From Chryseobacterium hagamense (GTDB lineage: Bacteria; Bacteroidota; Bacteroidia; Flavobacteriales; Weeksellaceae): a stretch of 64,000 bases of DNA. Below the pieces are notes generated by a model that was not told the DNA's origin, ran no database searches, and saw only the letters and a list, made by a program, of their open reading frames with translations. Made by a program: the position numbers and the translations under genes. Where the stretch lies: contig NZ_BJYJ01000002.1 in the NCBI RefSeq assembly GCF_007991455.1, positions 1 through 64,000 on the forward strand. The letters are read 5' to 3'. This document shows, in pieces, positions 17,002 through 25,837 of this stretch (position 1 is its first letter; each line of letters begins with the position of its first letter).

Positions 17002-18246
17002 TCAAAGGAAAAAATGCGCCACCGTATAAATAATCAGTCCGACCAATCCACCGACGATTGTTCCGTTTACCCGGATAAACTGCAGGTCTTTACCGACTTC
17101 CAACTCCAGCTTCTCACTTAATTCCTTTCCCTGCCAGTTACCGACTGTTGAGCTGATGAGGTTTCCGAACTGATGGGTGTTTTTAAGGATGTATTTATAA
17201 GCTGTCACACGAACCCAGTTGTCGATTTTGGACTGTAAGGTTTCGTTGGTATTTAAATTCAGGGCAAATTCGCTCAGGTTTTTAGAGAGATAGGTTTTCA
17301 GGGAAGAATGTTCCTGCTGAAGCTCTTCTATAGCGGTTTTTTTTATGGAAGCCCAGATGTCGTGCGAATATTCATTCAGTTTTTCCGGCTGCAGGAGATC
17401 GTTTTTAATCGTGGTAAACTCCTGTTCCCATTGGGGGTCTTCAGCCAGATTAGCGGAAAATTCCTGAATCCTTTTCGTGATCAGGTCCCTGATCTCATGG
17501 TTAGGGTCTTCTTCGATTTCAGCAAAAAAATCAGAAAGCCCAGTAGTGACCTTATCGGCAATCTTGTTATCCACAAAAGAGGGAATGAAGGTGTAGCTTC
17601 CTTTCCGGACGCGTTCCTTGATCAGTTCACTGTTTTCAAGGATATAATTTTTGATCTGGGAAGAGAGGCTGGTCACCATCCGCTGATGGTCGTTCTTTTC
17701 TGTAACATAGGTAATTCCGTTGCCAACGATTTTATTGAGCTTCACATCACCGGCCATTTCGGATACCTTACGGCTGATAAACCGGCTCACTTCCGCATCA
17801 TCAAGCTTGTTCAGGATATCCAGGACGATATCGGAAATATTGCGGATCAGGATCTCCTGGTTTTTTTCTTTTCCCAGCCATTCCCCTGCAAAAGTTGAGA
17901 GGTTCAGCTTCTGGATGTAGGGACGGATATTTTGAGGGGACAGGAAATTGTCTACCACAAATCCCCCAAGGTTATCGCCCAGCTGCTGCTTGCTGTTCTC
18001 GATGAGGTTGGTATGCGGAATCGGCAGGCCCAAAGGATGGCGGAACAGTGCGGTTACGGCAAACCAGTCGGCCAGGGCACCTACCATGGCGGCTTCGGAA
18101 AAAGCACGGACATAGCCGATCCAATGGGAATCCATCCGCTTCTCAAGGATGGTCATCATAATAAAAATAAGGGCCATCAGCAGGAACAGTCCGGTAGCAA
18201 AAGCCTTGTACCTATTCAGCTGTTTTCTTTTTGTTTCATCATTCAT
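17002..18246 (-). CDS. DUF445 family membrane protein
   Basis: A 414-residue protein with membrane segments at the N terminus (about 13-31, FATGLFLLMALIFIMMTIL, and 44-64, the AMVGALADWFAVTALFRHPLG signature) and at the very C terminus (VNGTIVGGLVGLIIYTVAHFF). The long middle part is helical and charged. DUF445 (YheB/YjiN-like) proteins are widespread, membrane-anchored and of unproven function. The initial Met lies in a divergent gap of 211 bases shared with msrB. Nothing in the neighbourhood suggests a specific role. Confidence 0.85.
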   Translation of the reverse strand: MNDETKRKQLNRYKAFATGLFLLMALIFIMMTILEKRMDSHWIGYVRAFSEAAMVGALADWFAVTALFRHPLGLPIPHTNLIENSKQQLGDNLGGFVVDNFLSPQNIRPYIQKLNLSTFAGEWLGKEKNQEILIRNISDIVLDILNKLDDAEVSRFISRKVSEMAGDVKLNKIVGNGITYVTEKNDHQRMVTSLSSQIKNYILENSELIKERVRKGSYTFIPSFVDNKIADKVTTGLSDFFAEIEEDPNHEIRDLITKRIQEFSANLAEDPQWEQEFTTIKNDLLQPEKLNEYSHDIWASIKKTAIEELQQEHSSLKTYLSKNLSEFALNLNTNETLQSKIDNWVRVTAYKYILKNTHQFGNLISSTVGNWQGKELSEKLELEVGKDLQFIRVNGTIVGGLVGLIIYTVAHFFL

Positions 18247-18457
18247 AAGGTTCGGTATACGGTTATTGTTGATGATTTAAATCCGGTTCGCTTTTTTATT
18301 GACTGGATATCTTTTGGTTTAATTTATTTAAAATCAAATAAATACAAACTGGCAAATAAAGTCATCCGAAATTCATTACTTAAAAATAGTTAAATTTTGA
18401 AACTTTCATCCGGTTATGGTTTGATTTTGGCTGGTACCAATCCGTTAAACAGACGAC

Positions 18458-18901
18458 ATGGAACACGAAGCAAAAAACAATCCATACTATTCCCGGACAG
18501 ACCGTACCAAACTGGATATTCCGGATCAGGAATGGAGAAACATTCTGTCACCTGATCTTTATGCAGTCTCCAGAGAAGCGGCAACAGAACGTCCTTTTAC
18601 CGGAAAATATAATGAGTTCGATCAGCTGGGAGAATATTATTGTGCCGTTTGCGGAAACCATCTGTTCCGTTCGGATGCTAAATTTTCCAGCAGCTGCGGC
18701 TGGCCGAGTTTTTTTGAGGCGGATAAGGAAGGGGTGTATTACAAAAGAGATACGGCATTCGGAATGGAAAGGGTAGAAGTGCTCTGCCAGAGATGCGACT
18801 CCCACCTTGGCCATGTCTTTGATGACGGCCCTCAGCCTACCGGATTACGGTATTGTATGAACTCCGTAAGCCTTGAATTCATACCGGATTCTGAAAAATA
18901 A
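18458..18901 (+). CDS. msrB: Peptide-methionine (R)-S-oxide reductase
   Basis: A 147-residue MsrB enzyme that repairs oxidised methionine. It has two zinc CxxC pairs (Cys62/Cys65 in CAVCGNH and Cys110/Cys113 in CQRCDSHLGH), Cys80 in SSSCGWPSF as candidate resolving cysteine, and the catalytic Cys133 in RYCMNSVSLEF. The usual active-site selenocysteine/cysteine position is thus Cys. There is no signal peptide, so it is cytoplasmic. A hairpin CTGGTTTA/TAAACCAG follows the stop at about 18905-18927. Confidence 0.96.
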   Translation: MEHEAKNNPYYSRTDRTKLDIPDQEWRNILSPDLYAVSREAATERPFTGKYNEFDQLGEYYCAVCGNHLFRSDAKFSSSCGWPSFFEADKEGVYYKRDTAFGMERVEVLCQRCDSHLGHVFDDGPQPTGLRYCMNSVSLEFIPDSEK

Positions 18902-19033
18902 ACACTGGTTTAAATTCTATAAACCAGCACGTTAAAGTTTCTTAAATAGCGTTAAACTTTTTAGAGTTATAACGCCTGGCCCGTTATGTTTTTATACATT
19001 TGTTCCCGCAATTGTATTTAACATAATATTTTA

Positions 19034-19789
19034 ATGAAAGGAATTTATAGCGTACTCGGTATTGTGTACATGATTACCACTTCATTTTACGGGTCTCCGG
19101 AAAAGACTGTTATGAAAAATGAATCCAATACCAAAAGAATTGAAAAATCAGTTGAAATGAATTCTGTGAAAGCAGAAAAGACCATGTCTTCATCCGAAGA
19201 ATTATACCATTCTATTCCCTTTGAACAGGGGCACGAACTTAATCCCGACGTTTTCTTCAAAGCCATGACAGGATTTGAAAACCTGAAGAAAGCAGGTCTT
19301 CTTAATCCGGATGCGCATCTGCTGACGGTATGCGATTTCTCAATGTCCTCCAATACCAAAAGACTTTGGGTAATCGACATGAACGAGAAAAAAGTGTTGT
19401 TCAACTCATTGGTAGCACACGGTAAAAATACAGGCGACGAATTTGCAACGAATTTTTCTAACACGGAAAGTTCGTTGCAGAGCAGCTTAGGGTTTTATAT
19501 CACGGATGCTACTTACCAGGGAGACAACGGCTATTCTCTGAAACTGTTGGGGATGGATAAAGGATTCAACGATGCGGCGTACCGAAGAGCCATCGTAATG
19601 CACGGTGCCGATTATGTAAGCGACCAGTTTGCGGCCACCCATAAAAGGATCGGGAGAAGCTGGGGATGCCCGGCGGTGCCAAGGGATCTTACCCAGCCGA
19701 TCATCAATACGATCAAGGGAAGAAACCTTCTTTTTATCTATTACCCGGATCAGAACTATCTTTCCAAATCGGAATGGCTGAAGGCATAA
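19034..19789 (+). CDS. Murein L,D-transpeptidase catalytic-domain protein (YkuD_2 type)
   Basis: A 251-residue protein with an N-terminal hydrophobic segment (1-18) for export. After a linker of about 50 residues, the catalytic-domain features are FSMSSNTKRLWVID, the HG dipeptide of VMHGADYV and the active cysteine in RIGRSWGCPAVP. L,D-transpeptidases cross-link or anchor to peptidoglycan; this subgroup is common in Flavobacteriia and poorly studied. Upstream sequence contains two copies of CGTTAAA(G/C)TTT (18930-18961), possibly regulatory. A terminator follows at 19807-19836. Confidence 0.82.
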   Translation: MKGIYSVLGIVYMITTSFYGSPEKTVMKNESNTKRIEKSVEMNSVKAEKTMSSSEELYHSIPFEQGHELNPDVFFKAMTGFENLKKAGLLNPDAHLLTVCDFSMSSNTKRLWVIDMNEKKVLFNSLVAHGKNTGDEFATNFSNTESSLQSSLGFYITDATYQGDNGYSLKLLGMDKGFNDAAYRRAIVMHGADYVSDQFAATHKRIGRSWGCPAVPRDLTQPIINTIKGRNLLFIYYPDQNYLSKSEWLKA

Positions 19790-19806
19790 AAAAGAACAAC
19801 AATGGA

Positions 19807-19836
19807 AAAAAGCAGTCTTAGATAAGGCTGCTTTTT
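19807..19836. terminator. Bidirectional terminator between convergent genes
   Basis: The arms AAAAGCAGTCTTA and TAAGGCTGCTTTT pair with one mismatch. A run on the left and T run on the right serve both strands. Confidence 0.75.
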
Positions 19837-21210
19837 TTATTTATCGGAAACAAACCGTATCTGGAAAATACTTCCTTCGCCGGGTATTGATGTCAGTAGA
19901 ATGGTCCCGTGATGCATTTCAATGATTCTTTTCACAATCGATAAACCGATCCCGTTTCCTTTTTCATAATGCTTATTGACTCCGCGGTAAAAAAGGTCGA
20001 AAATTTTATCCCGGTCTTCTTCATCAATTCCGATGCCTTGGTCGATAAAACGGATCTCCAGAGTATTGCCGTGAACCTCAATTTCCACCCGGCAGTTTCT
20101 GTCTGCCGAATATTTACAGGCATTTTCCATCAGGTTGAGGAAAGCAATCTGCAGCAGATAAGGATTTCCATAAAAATCATAGTTGCTTTCGTCCTTATCC
20201 GCCATATTATCCATATAGTGAATCCCAATCCTGTAGTCCTGATTCTTTTGGAGCAGATCCACTTTGGCATCGGCCAGGATTTCATCCAGCCGGAGGTCGG
20301 TAAAGCTGATCTGGGAAGCATCATAGCTGGCCCTTGCAAAATCCAAGAGGGCGGAGGAAAGCTGTGAGGCATGCGTTGCATCCTGAAGGGCATTGTTGAT
20401 GGAAATTTTATAATCGTCCAGGGTAACATTGAGTTCTTTGGCGAGTTCCAGTTCGGCAATCAGCGTGGAAAGCGGGGTCCGGAATTCATGGGAGATCGTT
20501 GTTACAAACTGGCGGTGGTTACTGAAGGATTTCTCCAGCCGGTTAAAGGTAGAGTTAAATGTTTCGGTAAGCTCGTAGATTTCATCTTTCGCTTTGGGAA
20601 CCACCAGTCTTTTATGAAGGTTATGCTCTGAAATATCGCGGATCTGAACAATAATGTCTTTTAAAGGCTTTAAAGTATAGTAGGAAAACAGGAAACCAAT
20701 GACAAAAATAACGAGCACGGAAATAATATAAACCACAATAATATCATTCCTGAATTCTTTAATGTGCGCCAGCCCCGTCACGTCAACAGCGCTTCCGATA
20801 ATATAAAAATTATCCCCGTTAAATTCATACCGGAACGCCATATACTGCCGGGTTCCGCGCTGCCAGGTAATTTTGTCTTTCCGGGTCTGGATCAGGTGTT
20901 CGAGATAATACGGATTCTTTGAACTGGGTTTAATGTCGGTGAAAATCAGCTGTTTTTTACTGTTGTAGACGCTGATGTCGGCTTCATTCAGCATCTTTTT
21001 ATTCCGCTCATGGAGCTTTTTTATCCTATTGCCGTCTATATTGGCATCGAAGATGAATTCTGCCCTCCAGATAATTTTATAGCCTAAACGGTCATTGAAT
21101 TCATCGTTCCTGTTCTTTTCGGAAACGAAGTAAAGGACGTAGGCAAAAACAAAGAGGATGCCTGCCGTAATCAGTGCGTACATCAACGCGGTCCGGGTAG
21201 CGATTTTCAT
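19837..21210 (-). CDS. Sensor histidine kinase (HAMP, OmpR-partner type)
   Basis: A 457-residue sensor kinase. Transmembrane helix 1 is at about 8-29, an extracytoplasmic sensor domain at about 30-150, and helix 2 at about 153-176 (IIVVYIISVLVIFVIGFLFSYYTL). A HAMP linker follows, then a HisKA domain with His241 in TTISHEFRTPLSTL, and an ATP-binding domain with N, G1 and G2 boxes (LMENACKYS, FIDQGIGI, GNGIGLSI). Its start overlaps the response regulator stop by four bases (ATGA), so the regulator is translated first and the pair is coupled. It is divergent from the porin operon at 22126 and probably senses a condition relevant to it. Confidence 0.93.
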   Translation of the reverse strand: MKIATRTALMYALITAGILFVFAYVLYFVSEKNRNDEFNDRLGYKIIWRAEFIFDANIDGNRIKKLHERNKKMLNEADISVYNSKKQLIFTDIKPSSKNPYYLEHLIQTRKDKITWQRGTRQYMAFRYEFNGDNFYIIGSAVDVTGLAHIKEFRNDIIVVYIISVLVIFVIGFLFSYYTLKPLKDIIVQIRDISEHNLHKRLVVPKAKDEIYELTETFNSTFNRLEKSFSNHRQFVTTISHEFRTPLSTLIAELELAKELNVTLDDYKISINNALQDATHASQLSSALLDFARASYDASQISFTDLRLDEILADAKVDLLQKNQDYRIGIHYMDNMADKDESNYDFYGNPYLLQIAFLNLMENACKYSADRNCRVEIEVHGNTLEIRFIDQGIGIDEEDRDKIFDLFYRGVNKHYEKGNGIGLSIVKRIIEMHHGTILLTSIPGEGSIFQIRFVSDK

Positions 21211-21896
21211 AAGTTCCGGGTAAAAATAAATCCCGTACCGGGCTTGGTATGAATCAGTTTTTCATTGAAATCCTTATCGATTTTCTTACGCAGATAGGCA
21301 ATGTACACATCAATATAATTGGTTCCGGTATCAAAATGGTTGCCCCAGACATTTTCTGCAATCTCTTCCCGGGTCAGGATCCGCTCTGCGTGGGTCATGA
21401 GGAAAACCAACAGCCTGAATTCCTTCGGCGTAAGGGTAATCTCTTTTCCGTCTCGGAATACGCGGTTCGTTTTCTGATGGATCACCAGCTGATGATATTG
21501 GATCACCTCCGGCGTTTCCTCCTTTTTCGGCAATGATGATTTTCTCAGCAGGACGGCTTTGATCCGGGCATATAATTCCCTGATCTCAAAAGGTTTCACC
21601 ATATAATCGTCGGCCCCGGCATCGAAACCTTCGATCTTTTCATCGATGGTTCCCAGGGCGGTCAGCATAATAATCGGCAGATCCGGATGTTTCTGCCTGA
21701 CGGTTTTACTGAATTCAATCCCGTTCATCTGCGGAAGCATAATATCCGTAATGATCAGGCCGAATGCGATCCGGTCAGCTAAAACCAGGGCGTCTTCCGC
21801 ATCTTCCGAAATATAGATCTGGTAGCCCTGGCTTTCAAGACCCCGTTTCAGCAGGGCAGAAACCCGCGCATTATCTTCTATGATTAAAATTTTCAT
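21207..21896 (-). CDS. OmpR/PhoB-family response regulator
   Basis: A 229-residue regulator: receiver domain 1-120 with acidic pocket Glu7-Asp8 and phospho-acceptor Asp51 in IITDIMLPQMNG, Thr in IMLTALG, Lys in MVKPFE; then a winged-helix DNA-binding domain (130-229, LTPKEFRLLVFLMTHAERILTREEIAENVWG ... YIDVYIAYLRKKID). OmpR/PhoB proteins bind as dimers to direct repeats with an 11-bp step, exactly what is found at 22028-22059 before the divergent porin gene. Cognate kinase follows with a 4-base overlap. Confidence 0.94.
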   Translation of the reverse strand: MKILIIEDNARVSALLKRGLESQGYQIYISEDAEDALVLADRIAFGLIITDIMLPQMNGIEFSKTVRQKHPDLPIIMLTALGTIDEKIEGFDAGADDYMVKPFEIRELYARIKAVLLRKSSLPKKEETPEVIQYHQLVIHQKTNRVFRDGKEITLTPKEFRLLVFLMTHAERILTREEIAENVWGNHFDTGTNYIDVYIAYLRKKIDKDFNEKLIHTKPGTGFIFTRNL

Positions 21897-22027
21897 CTGG
21901 AATACTTTTCAGGTGGGAAAGATAAGCCGGGCGGTGCTTTTTAAAAGCCTGTATTCCGCTGCCGTACAAATCCCATACAAAGGTATTTTATATTTTACTT
22001 CCGGAAAAACGGAATCTCCCGTTTAAT

Positions 22028-22090
22028 GGTTTTCTAAAGATTTTCTAATGGTTTTCTAACGACCTTCCCGGTTTTTCAAAACTAATTTTG
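22028..22090 (+). promoter_or_regulatory. Three 11-bp direct repeats and porin promoter
   Basis: GGTTTTCTAA, GATTTTCTAA and GGTTTTCTAA start at 22028, 22039 and 22050, an exact 11-bp period. A TAATTTTG -7 element is at 22083-22090, with no good -33 TTTG, as expected for an activator-dependent promoter. Confidence 0.65.
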
Positions 22091-22125
22091 CCCTGTCAAA
22101 ACAATAAAAAGAGGACTGAAACACT

Positions 22126-23454
22126 ATGGACAGAAAGTATCTTAAAACCGCACTGATCATCGCTTCATTAATCGGGATGAGCCAGAAAGCGGAAGCACAG
22201 AAAAAAAATGATTTCGGTAATCCCGCACTTACGCATTACCTTAACGAACAGCACACCCGGTACCTTTCTTTCAGCGGATATGCCGAATTGTGGGCCCGTT
22301 ACGTCCAGCTGAATCCGGGAAGTATGATCAACAACGATGCAAAATCAGACGTATCGGATCTTTCACTTCGGAGGATAAGGGTAAAAATGACGTATAAACC
22401 AACCGAAAAACTGATGTTCGTGCTTCAGGGAGGAACCACCAATGTGAATGTAAATGCGAAAGGAAGCAATTATTTCGATTTGCTGGATGCTTATGCTGAA
22501 TATGCATTTAACGATAGAATTGCTGTCGGAGCCGGGCGTTCTACCTGGAGGGGGCTTTCCCGTTTCACCACGGGTCCGTTGAATACGCTGCTGTATGATC
22601 TTCCGGCTTATGCAGCTTCCAATGCCGGTGCCACAGATTATACCGTAAGGGAGCTGAGTGCCTACCTCAAAGGTCAGCTTGGTAAATTCGATTACCGCCT
22701 GGTCGTTGCAGATCCGTATACGATGGCAACTGCAGATCCGAAACCGAACGTAGCCACTTTCAGTAAGAATTCGCCGCATAAAGATTTTTCAGGGTATTTC
22801 AGGTATGCTTTCCTGGAGACGGAAAATATTTCCACCCCGTTCAATTCCGGAACCTATGCCGGTAAAAAAAATGTGCTGAGCCTGGGAGCCGGGTTTGATT
22901 ATATCCACAATGCGATGTGGCATCAGGATGCTTCAAAAAATACGGTGAATGACGATATGAAGAACTTTGCCGCAGACCTGTTCTATGATGCACCGCTGAA
23001 TAAGGAAAAAGGAACTTCCGTAAGTGCTTATGCTATGGCAATGCACAACGATTACGGTCCGAATTATGTCCGCTATGTCGGAACCAACAACCCGGCCACT
23101 TCAGTGGATGCTTCCCTGGCCAGCCTCAACGGTGCCGGAAATGCCATGCCTGTGATCGGGACCGGGAATACTTATTACCTGCAAGTGGGCGGAACGCTTC
23201 CTTACTTAAACAAAGAAAAGAAAGACCTGCAGCTTCAGCCTGCCGTAGGGATACAGCTTTCCGATCTGAAAGGGCTTCACGACAATGCCGTAATCTATGA
23301 CGCCGGAATTTCCCTGCTGATGAACGGGATGTCATCCAGATTCACTTTCGATGCGCAGAACCGACCCGTCTTTACACCGGATGCCGCTAACAACGCCGTG
23401 GTTTCAGACCGGAAATGGCAGTTCGTCCTGAAGTACAGGATTGATATCAATTAA
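22126..23454 (+). CDS. Outer-membrane porin-like beta-barrel protein
   Basis: A 442-residue exported protein with a signal peptide (cleavage near AEAQ, residue 25). The body alternates hydrophobic and polar residues in strands, for example YLSFSGYAELWARYVQL, LSLRRIRVKMTYKP, LMFVLQGGTTNVNV and the final WQFVLKYRIDI, all typical of a transmembrane beta-barrel resembling phosphate-selective porins O/P. Not firmly assigned to a named family. It is the first gene of a three-gene unit and lies behind the response-regulator-like repeats, so its expression is probably set by the divergent two-component system. Confidence 0.75.
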   Translation: MDRKYLKTALIIASLIGMSQKAEAQKKNDFGNPALTHYLNEQHTRYLSFSGYAELWARYVQLNPGSMINNDAKSDVSDLSLRRIRVKMTYKPTEKLMFVLQGGTTNVNVNAKGSNYFDLLDAYAEYAFNDRIAVGAGRSTWRGLSRFTTGPLNTLLYDLPAYAASNAGATDYTVRELSAYLKGQLGKFDYRLVVADPYTMATADPKPNVATFSKNSPHKDFSGYFRYAFLETENISTPFNSGTYAGKKNVLSLGAGFDYIHNAMWHQDASKNTVNDDMKNFAADLFYDAPLNKEKGTSVSAYAMAMHNDYGPNYVRYVGTNNPATSVDASLASLNGAGNAMPVIGTGNTYYLQVGGTLPYLNKEKKDLQLQPAVGIQLSDLKGLHDNAVIYDAGISLLMNGMSSRFTFDAQNRPVFTPDAANNAVVSDRKWQFVLKYRIDIN

Positions 23455-23508
23455 AGAATACCCGCTGTTCATAAGCAACAGTAATCATACAACAAAATTA
23501 TATTTACT

Positions 23509-23931
23509 ATGGAAAGAAGAAAATTTTTATTCCGTTCGGCACAGGCTTCGGCATTGCTGCTGTTTTCCGGGAATCTGTTTGCCTCTGCCTTGCCTTTGTT
23601 TAACCCCATAAAAAAGAAAAAAGTGTACTTCCATTATTTATTGTTCTGGCTCAGAAAAGATCTTTCCGAAGCTGAAGTAAAAGCATTTGAAAACTTTTTC
23701 AAAGGATTGGCCCGACTTCCTTATCAGAAAAATCTCCGCTACGGAAAGCCTGCCGCTTCCAGCCCGAGAAGCGTCCTGGATAACAGCTTTACCTATAATG
23801 TTTCCATGGAATTCGAAAGCCTGGAAGCACTTGAAGCCTACGGAAAACTTCCGGAGCACCTGGCCCTCGTACAGGAATACAAGCCCTATTTTGAAAAAAT
23901 GATGGTTCACGATACCGTTTACAACCCATAA
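23509..23931 (+). CDS. Dabb-domain (stress-responsive A/B barrel) protein with Tat-like signal
   Basis: A 140-residue protein starting MERRKFLFRSAQASALLLFSG, a twin-arginine type export signal. The rest (KKKVYFHYLLFWLRKDLSEAEVKAFENFFKGL ... SPRSVLDNSFTYNVSMEFESLEALEAYGKLPEHLALVQEYKPYFEKMMVHD) fits the Dabb fold, a small dimeric alpha/beta barrel. Some Dabb proteins are stress-induced and some are cyclases of polyketides. It lies 54 bases after the porin and 19 before the cupin-like gene, on the same strand. An exported Dabb protein suggests periplasmic substrate handling, but this is inference. Confidence 0.78.
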   Translation: MERRKFLFRSAQASALLLFSGNLFASALPLFNPIKKKKVYFHYLLFWLRKDLSEAEVKAFENFFKGLARLPYQKNLRYGKPAASSPRSVLDNSFTYNVSMEFESLEALEAYGKLPEHLALVQEYKPYFEKMMVHDTVYNP

Positions 23932-23950
23932 AAAAAGAATCCGATTAGAA

Positions 23951-24436
23951 ATGAAAAACTTTGTTAAAGGCATGAGCCTTGTTGTAGCATTTTCAACAAT
24001 GAGTTTTATGAATGCACAAGATCATCACAAAAAGCACATCAGCGTAAAAGCAGAGGAAACCACTGAGTTTATTCCGGCCATCAGGCTCGTGAATAAACCG
24101 GACGGGACCTGCACTTTCGAAAAAGGTAAAATTCCTACGCTGAAGCATATGAATACCAATACCTTCTGGATGAGCAACAAAACCGAGGAATGGGAAAAGA
24201 ATGCCCATCCTGCACCGAGAAGGCAGTATGTGATTACCATCAAAGGAAATATCAAATTCAAAGTAACCGACGGTTCCACTTTTATGATTAAACCGGGAAC
24301 GGTATTGCTGGCGGAAGACCTGAAAGGAAAAGGACATAGCTGGGATATGGTGAAAAGTAAAGTCTGGGAAAGGCTTTATATCCCGATCGCAGAAGATGCG
24401 GACGACTTTTTTATTGCAGACAAAGATTCCGATTAA
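23951..24436 (+). CDS. Exported cupin-like protein
   Basis: A 161-residue protein with a signal peptide (1-22, ending MNAQ), then DHHKKH. Its central part (RRQYVITIKGNIKFKVTDGSTFMIKPGTVLLAEDLKGKGHSWDM) follows the cupin pattern of a glycine-turn beta-barrel with a late His, but the usual HxH(x)nE metal set is not complete. Last gene of the porin-Dabb unit; a strong terminator follows at 24479-24502. Binding of a small molecule in the periplasm is plausible; no substrate can be named. Confidence 0.72.
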   Translation: MKNFVKGMSLVVAFSTMSFMNAQDHHKKHISVKAEETTEFIPAIRLVNKPDGTCTFEKGKIPTLKHMNTNTFWMSNKTEEWEKNAHPAPRRQYVITIKGNIKFKVTDGSTFMIKPGTVLLAEDLKGKGHSWDMVKSKVWERLYIPIAEDADDFFIADKDSD

Positions 24437-24478
24437 CCCCGCATCATGATCTGATGTTTATATAAATTCGTACAATGG

Positions 24479-24502
24479 AAAAGCAGCCCAATGGCTGCTT
24501 TT
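24479..24502. terminator. Bidirectional terminator
   Basis: AAAAGCAGCC (24479-24488), CAAT, GGCTGCTTTT (24493-24502): a perfect 10-bp stem closing the porin operon. Confidence 0.85.
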
Positions 24503-24557
24503 TATGTATTGGTAAGTATTTGAATTGCTTTAGGATCTTTAAAGTTGTTAATTAAAA

Positions 24558-24592
24558 CCTCCGGCATCCGGCTTCCCCCTTCCGGCCTGTCA
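24558..24592 (+). repeat. Family A repeat fragment
   Basis: CTCCGGCATCCGGCTTCCCC and CTTCCGGCCTGT match the tail module of family A (compare 8510-8537). It sits between convergent genes immediately after the fabF stop. Confidence 0.55.
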
Positions 24593-24595
24593 AAA

Positions 24596-25837
24596 TTACT
24601 GAAACTTCTTGAAAATCAAAGTAGCATTGTGCCCGCCGAACCCAAATGCGTTGCTAAGTGCATAATTGATATTCTTTTCTTTGGCTTTTCCGAAAACAAT
24701 ATTAAGATCCTTCGGAATGTTTTCATCAATCCGGTGAAGGTTGATGGTTGGCGGAATGATTCCGTTTTCAATAGCTTTAATAGATAGGATGGCTTCTGCA
24801 GCTCCGGCAGCGCCCAGCAAATGCCCGGTCATGGATTTGGTGGCACTGATGTCCAGGTTTCTGCTTCCTTTAAACAGTTTGTTGATCCCGTTCAGCTCTA
24901 CCAGGTCGCCCATTGGGGTAGACGTGGCGTGAGGGTTGATGTAATCGATATCTTCCGTGTTGATACCTGCTTCATTTAAGGCCAGCTGCATGGCTTTGAT
25001 GGCTCCGGTTCCTTCCGGATGAGGGGCCGTCATATGATAGGCATCGGCGGTCATCGCAGCGCCTGCAAGTTCGGCATAGATTTTTGCACCTCGGGCTTTA
25101 GCGTGTTCATATTCTTCTAAGATTAAGGCGCCGGCTCCTTCTCCCATCACGAATCCGTCCCGTTCAGCATCATACGGACGGCTGGCGGTGGCAAAATCGT
25201 CATTCCGGGTAGACATGGCTTTCATAATGGAGAATCCTCCGATTGATGCCGGGGTAATGGCTGCTTCAGATCCTCCGCTTACGATTACTTTGGCCTTTCC
25301 CAGCCTGATGTAGTTGAAGGCATCCATAATGGCTGTATTCCCTGTAGCGCATGCCGAAATCGTGGTATAGTTAATCCCCTGAAGTCCGAACTTCATCGAG
25401 ATCATTCCCGAAGCCATGTTGGCAATGAATTTAGGCACGAAAAAAGGGTTGAATCTCGGGGTTCCGTCTCCTTTGGTGAATTCCATCACTTCACTTTCGA
25501 AAGTCCACATTCCGCCCTGCCCGGTTCCCCAGATCACGCCGGTATCGAAGGGATCCATCTTTTCAAGCTCAAGACCGGAATCTTTAAGTGCTTCCGCAGC
25601 AGAATACATGGCGTATTGGGAAAAAAGATCGCTTCTTTTGATTTCATTATGGGTTAAATAAGTCTTCGGATCAAAATTTTTCACCTCGCAGGCAAAGTGT
25701 ACTTTAAATTTTTCCGAATCGAAATGGGTAATTTTTCCGGCACCGCTGTTTCCGTTGATGCTGTTCTGCCAGAATTCCCCGACAGTATTTCCTAAAGGCG
25801 TCACTGCGCCAAGACCTGTAATAACAACTCTTTTCAT
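24596..25837 (-). CDS. fabF: 3-oxoacyl-[acyl-carrier-protein] synthase II
   Basis: A 413-residue condensing enzyme that elongates fatty acyl-ACP with malonyl-ACP. The active Cys is in TISACATGNTAI, and the two histidines are in NPHATSTPMGD and KSMTGHLLGAAGA; the family start VVITGLGAVTPLGN and end NALSNAFGFGGHNATLIFKK are present. The start codon abuts the stop of a thioesterase gene, and a TetR regulator lies upstream, so it is the third gene of a regulated operon and not within a fab cluster. It may therefore be a second, conditionally used FabF. Confidence 0.96.
   Translation of the reverse strand: MKRVVITGLGAVTPLGNTVGEFWQNSINGNSGAGKITHFDSEKFKVHFACEVKNFDPKTYLTHNEIKRSDLFSQYAMYSAAEALKDSGLELEKMDPFDTGVIWGTGQGGMWTFESEVMEFTKGDGTPRFNPFFVPKFIANMASGMISMKFGLQGINYTTISACATGNTAIMDAFNYIRLGKAKVIVSGGSEAAITPASIGGFSIMKAMSTRNDDFATASRPYDAERDGFVMGEGAGALILEEYEHAKARGAKIYAELAGAAMTADAYHMTAPHPEGTGAIKAMQLALNEAGINTEDIDYINPHATSTPMGDLVELNGINKLFKGSRNLDISATKSMTGHLLGAAGAAEAILSIKAIENGIIPPTINLHRIDENIPKDLNIVFGKAKEKNINYALSNAFGFGGHNATLIFKKFQ

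Noticed and set aside
22028..22059. The 11-bp repeats as a CRISPR or tandem slippage array
   Set aside because: Only three short units with no spacers; the exact one-turn period in a promoter fits a response-regulator site better.
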